DNA of 7,993 nt. Source: Lysobacteraceae bacterium. GTDB taxonomy: Bacteria > Pseudomonadota > Gammaproteobacteria > Xanthomonadales > Xanthomonadaceae. Every line of letters starts with the position of its first letter. Positions within the stretch are counted from its first letter, which is position 1. Below, piece after piece: positions 7,001 through 7,993 of this stretch. The stretch covers positions 1 to 7,993 of the forward strand of contig SEHC01000078.1 in NCBI GenBank assembly GCA_004173415.1, read 5' to 3'. The notes beneath the pieces are model-generated. The model did no database searches. It had not been told where the DNA came from and worked only from the letters and a program-made list of their open reading frames with translations. The translations under genes and the position numbers were made by a program.

Positions 7001-7276
7001 CAGGTCGCGCTGGATGCCGGCATATCCGGAGACGCCATTGAAGTCGTAATCCAGGCACAGGGCCTTGCCCGCCGCGCCATCGGCCAACCGCAATGCGCCG
7101 GTCACTTGGTTGGACGCCACCACGCGCCACTGAGCCGCGCTTTCGAAATCATCCAGCACCGTGGCCGCGGATTGCGCAGCGGCTGCCAGTGGCATGACGG
7201 CCAGGAACGGCCCACAAAGCCAACAGACCGCCAGCCTGCGCAAAGCCCCGGGCCACTTGGAGAACCACCCGACCAT
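4013..7276 (-). CDS. Exported multidomain glycosidase-like protein (F5/8 type C domain plus six-hairpin barrel)
   Basis: A 1087-residue protein, probably a secreted or periplasmic glycoside hydrolase. Residues 1 to about 36 form a signal peptide: ALRR, a hydrophobic core, then PLAAAAQSAA with cleavage near 34-36. Next come a jelly-roll-like domain (about 39-192, from VLDDFES to FDQLTFEPL, carbohydrate-binding type), an F5/8 type C/discoidin domain (about 197-322; AVDGSPDTAW with Asp221, TLDLG, ARYVRLNIG, LAELEV), a beta-sandwich (about 330-580), a helical (alpha/alpha)6-barrel region (about 630-1000), and a small C-terminal beta domain with VTVNG. Candidate acid/base residues are Asp671 (SWIRDGAM), Glu719 and Glu725 (PENDSHGEL), and Glu950 (NQWAEVV); these are inferred from family style. 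I cannot assign a CAZy family or substrate. The ATG at 7276 is preceded by AAGGGG and starts the signal peptide directly; the frame is open further upstream, but there it overlaps the permease. The permease stop lies 5 bases before it, so the genes are co-transcribed and probably translationally coupled. Confidence 0.85.
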   Translation of the reverse strand: MVGWFSKWPGALRRLAVCWLCGPFLAVMPLAAAAQSAATVLDDFESAAQWRVVASNQVTGALRLADGAAGKALCLDYDFNGVSGYAGIQRDLVLEYPQNYQFGFQLRGDSPRNDLQFKLVDASGDNVWWVNRPRYDYPTAWTPVRYRQRHLDKAWGPDPDRVLRRSAKIEFTVYNNAGGKGSVCFDQLTFEPLPADDGAPLAGKASASAAFPAGAAAMAVDGSPDTAWVADLDGDQDPQLTLDLGKLREFGGLVLRWKTGQHASDYLVQLSNEGVQWRDVRAVVGGNGGNDHLALPESEARYVRLNIGDGPGRSFALAELEVKPLAFAAHPNDFIRAIAADAPRGWFPRGFVDEQPYWTIVGVDGGQVQGLIGEDGAVEFGRGGASISPVVRMDGAMVTWADVELSQSLQEGYLPIPSVHWKHPAFRLEVTAFARGDRHQSQMVLRYRLSNRTARKHAFTLALAVQPWQVNPARQFLNTPGGYSPIRFLSLGDEILIGPEGAAAGAGRLALAVQPPDAVIARRFDSGMVLETLASGDAVAEVGQARAVAVDETGLASGALLYRLDLDPGQTREVNLVAPLTTLRSQHGIPHPLETPGNRLPAVVDFDAEGLQGETAALWRARLDEMKLQVPAEGQPVADTLRTALAHMLISRIGPRLQPGTRSYSRSWIRDGAMISEGLLRLGRPEVVKEYLEYYAPYQFDNGKVPCCVDDRGSDPVPENDSHGELIFNIAEYYRYSGDKAFLRRMWPHVQGAYAYMEELRLSERTEANRAVDPAFYGMMPASISHEGYSAKPMHSYWDNFWALRGYKDAVEVAEALGETAEARRMAASRDQFRDDLQASLRAASERHGIDYLPGAAELGDFDPTSTTIALAPGGEQGRLPQALLEATFERYWREFVQRRDGKRQWKDYTPYEWRNVAAFVRLGWRERAWGATRFFLDDRAPRAWNQWAEVVSSTPRKPFFVGDLPHAWVASDFVRSALDMFAYSREIDDSIVLAAGIPSAWMEGEGVAISGLRTAHGKLGYSLGRNEDKLSLRVGAGMVLPAGGLVFPWPYASEPGKVTVNGSPAEWKQGEVRIRSLPATVTIEAR

Positions 7277-7281
7277 GCGCT

Positions 7282-7993
7282 TCACCCCTTCACGCTCCCC
7301 AGCAGCAGGCCCTGCAGGTAATAGCGCTGCAACACCAGGAACAGCACCAGCACCGGCACCACGGTCACCACCGAGCCGGCCATCATCAGTTCGTAATCCA
7401 TCACGTGCTCGCGCGACAGCGAGGCCAGCGCCACCGGCAGGGTCTGCAGGCCCTGGTCGCTGAGCACGATCAGTGGCCACATGAAGTCGTTCCAGGCGCC
7501 CAGGAAACTGAAGATCGCCAGGGTGACCAGGATCGGCTTCAGCACCGGCAACACGATCTGGAAGAAGATGCGCCACTCCCCCGCCCCGTCGATGCGTGCC
7601 GCTTCGAGCAGCTCGTCCGGGATCGAGCGCGCGTACTGGCGAACCAGGAAGATGCCGAAGATGCCGGCCATCCCCGGCACGATCGCGCCGACGTAGGTGT
7701 TGACCAGACCCATCTGCTTGAGCAGCAGGAACAGCGGCATCATCGACACCTGCGCCGGGATCACCAGCGCCGCCAGCAGCGCGCGGAAGGCGCGGTCGCG
7801 GCCGCGGAAGCGCAGCTTGGCGAACGCATACCCGGCCAGGGTGTTGAACAGCACCGACAGGACCATCACGCAAGTGGAGATGAGCAGGCTGTTGAACAGG
7901 AAGCGGCCCATGCCGGCGCGCAGGAACAGCTCGCGGTAGTTGTGCAGGGTGGCGCTGGAAGGCAGCAGCGGCGGCGGGAAATGCCCGGCCTCG
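7282..7993 (-). CDS. Sugar ABC transporter inner-membrane permease, MalG/CUT1 type (5' end outside window)
   Basis: Inner-membrane channel subunit of a carbohydrate-uptake ABC transporter. The frame is open from the right edge to the TGA at 7282-7284, giving 236 visible residues of a protein usually near 280-300. The first transmembrane helix and N-terminus are therefore outside. Visible from the edge: PSSATLHNYRELF, the typical MalG-like periplasmic stretch, then RFLFNSLLIS with a helix, GYAFAKLRFRGR, the helix of LVIPAQVSMMPLFLLLKQMGL, and GIFGIFLVRQY. The cytoplasmic EAA loop is EAARIDGAGEWRIFFQIVLP, which contacts the ATPase. Two more helices and the C-terminal QRYYLQGLLLGSVKG follow, the usual CUT1 ending. 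The ATG at 7911 is internal, not the start. The partner permease and solute-binding protein are expected just outside (inference). No ATPase gene is in the window; many CUT1 systems share a distant MsmK/UgpC-like ATPase. Confidence 0.93.
   Translation of the reverse strand, partial: EAGHFPPPLLPSSATLHNYRELFLRAGMGRFLFNSLLISTCVMVLSVLFNTLAGYAFAKLRFRGRDRAFRALLAALVIPAQVSMMPLFLLLKQMGLVNTYVGAIVPGMAGIFGIFLVRQYARSIPDELLEAARIDGAGEWRIFFQIVLPVLKPILVTLAIFSFLGAWNDFMWPLIVLSDQGLQTLPVALASLSREHVMDYELMMAGSVVTVVPVLVLFLVLQRYYLQGLLLGSVKG
7285..7290 (-). promoter_or_regulatory. Ribosome-binding site (AAGGGG) of the glycosidase-like gene
   Basis: On the - strand AAGGGG ends 8 bases before the ATG at 7276 and overlaps the last codons of the permease. 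It is the clearest Shine-Dalgarno in the window and decides this start against the longer open frame that runs back into the permease. Confidence 0.6.

Noticed and set aside
4007..7321. Long + strand open frames (4007-5827 and 5852-7321) opposite the glycosidase-like gene
   Set aside because: They read as Arg/His/Gln-rich low-information protein with no motif. The - strand frame has a signal peptide and recognisable domains over the same bases.
7277..7873. N-terminal extension of the glycosidase-like protein back to 7873
   Set aside because: The extra 199 residues overlap the permease gene in another frame, are Arg/Pro/Gly-rich, and would bury the signal peptide. The ATG at 7276 has a good ribosome site.

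Overview
The window reads as a high-GC gammaproteobacterial chromosome, most likely Xanthomonadaceae/Lysobacteraceae (Lysobacter, Luteimonas, Pseudoxanthomonas or Xanthomonas type). This rests on the strong G/C bias at third codon positions, the glk-edd-eda order, and GTAG-headed REP-like hairpins of the kind common in that family. The genus is inference from composition and recalled family features, not from a search.

Left part, + strand (1-3274): the C-terminal half of a glucokinase (glk, cut by the window edge), a 231-base spacer with a repeated ACTGGTAT motif, then edd (6-phosphogluconate dehydratase) and eda (KDPG/KHG aldolase), 22 bases apart. Together they are core Entner-Doudoroff enzymes. 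Glucose is phosphorylated by Glk, and 6-phosphogluconate is dehydrated by Edd and cleaved by Eda to pyruvate and glyceraldehyde 3-phosphate. The step from glucose 6-phosphate to 6-phosphogluconate (zwf, pgl) is not in the window and may lie upstream.

Middle (3315-4012): a GNAT acetyltransferase on the - strand, convergent with eda, followed by a 188-base intergenic gap. The gap holds a compact repeat structure: two inverted REP-like hairpins forming a 22-base imperfect inverted repeat around a tandem array of the octamer GAAACCCG.

Right part, - strand (4013-7993): the end of a sugar-uptake operon. A MalG-type (CUT1) ABC permease enters from the right edge. Five bases after its stop begins a 1087-residue exported protein with a jelly-roll-like N-terminal domain, an F5/8 type C (discoidin) domain, a beta-sandwich and an (alpha/alpha)6-barrel of glycosidase type. 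The layout suggests a periplasmic or surface glycan-degrading enzyme that feeds the transporter, with the sugar then passing to the Entner-Doudoroff genes next door. The substrate cannot be read from the sequence.

No phage, insertion sequence, CRISPR, toxin-antitoxin or defence gene is visible. Most of the window is ordinary carbon metabolism. The least explained items are the multidomain glycosidase-like protein, the repeat motif upstream of edd, and the REP/octamer element.
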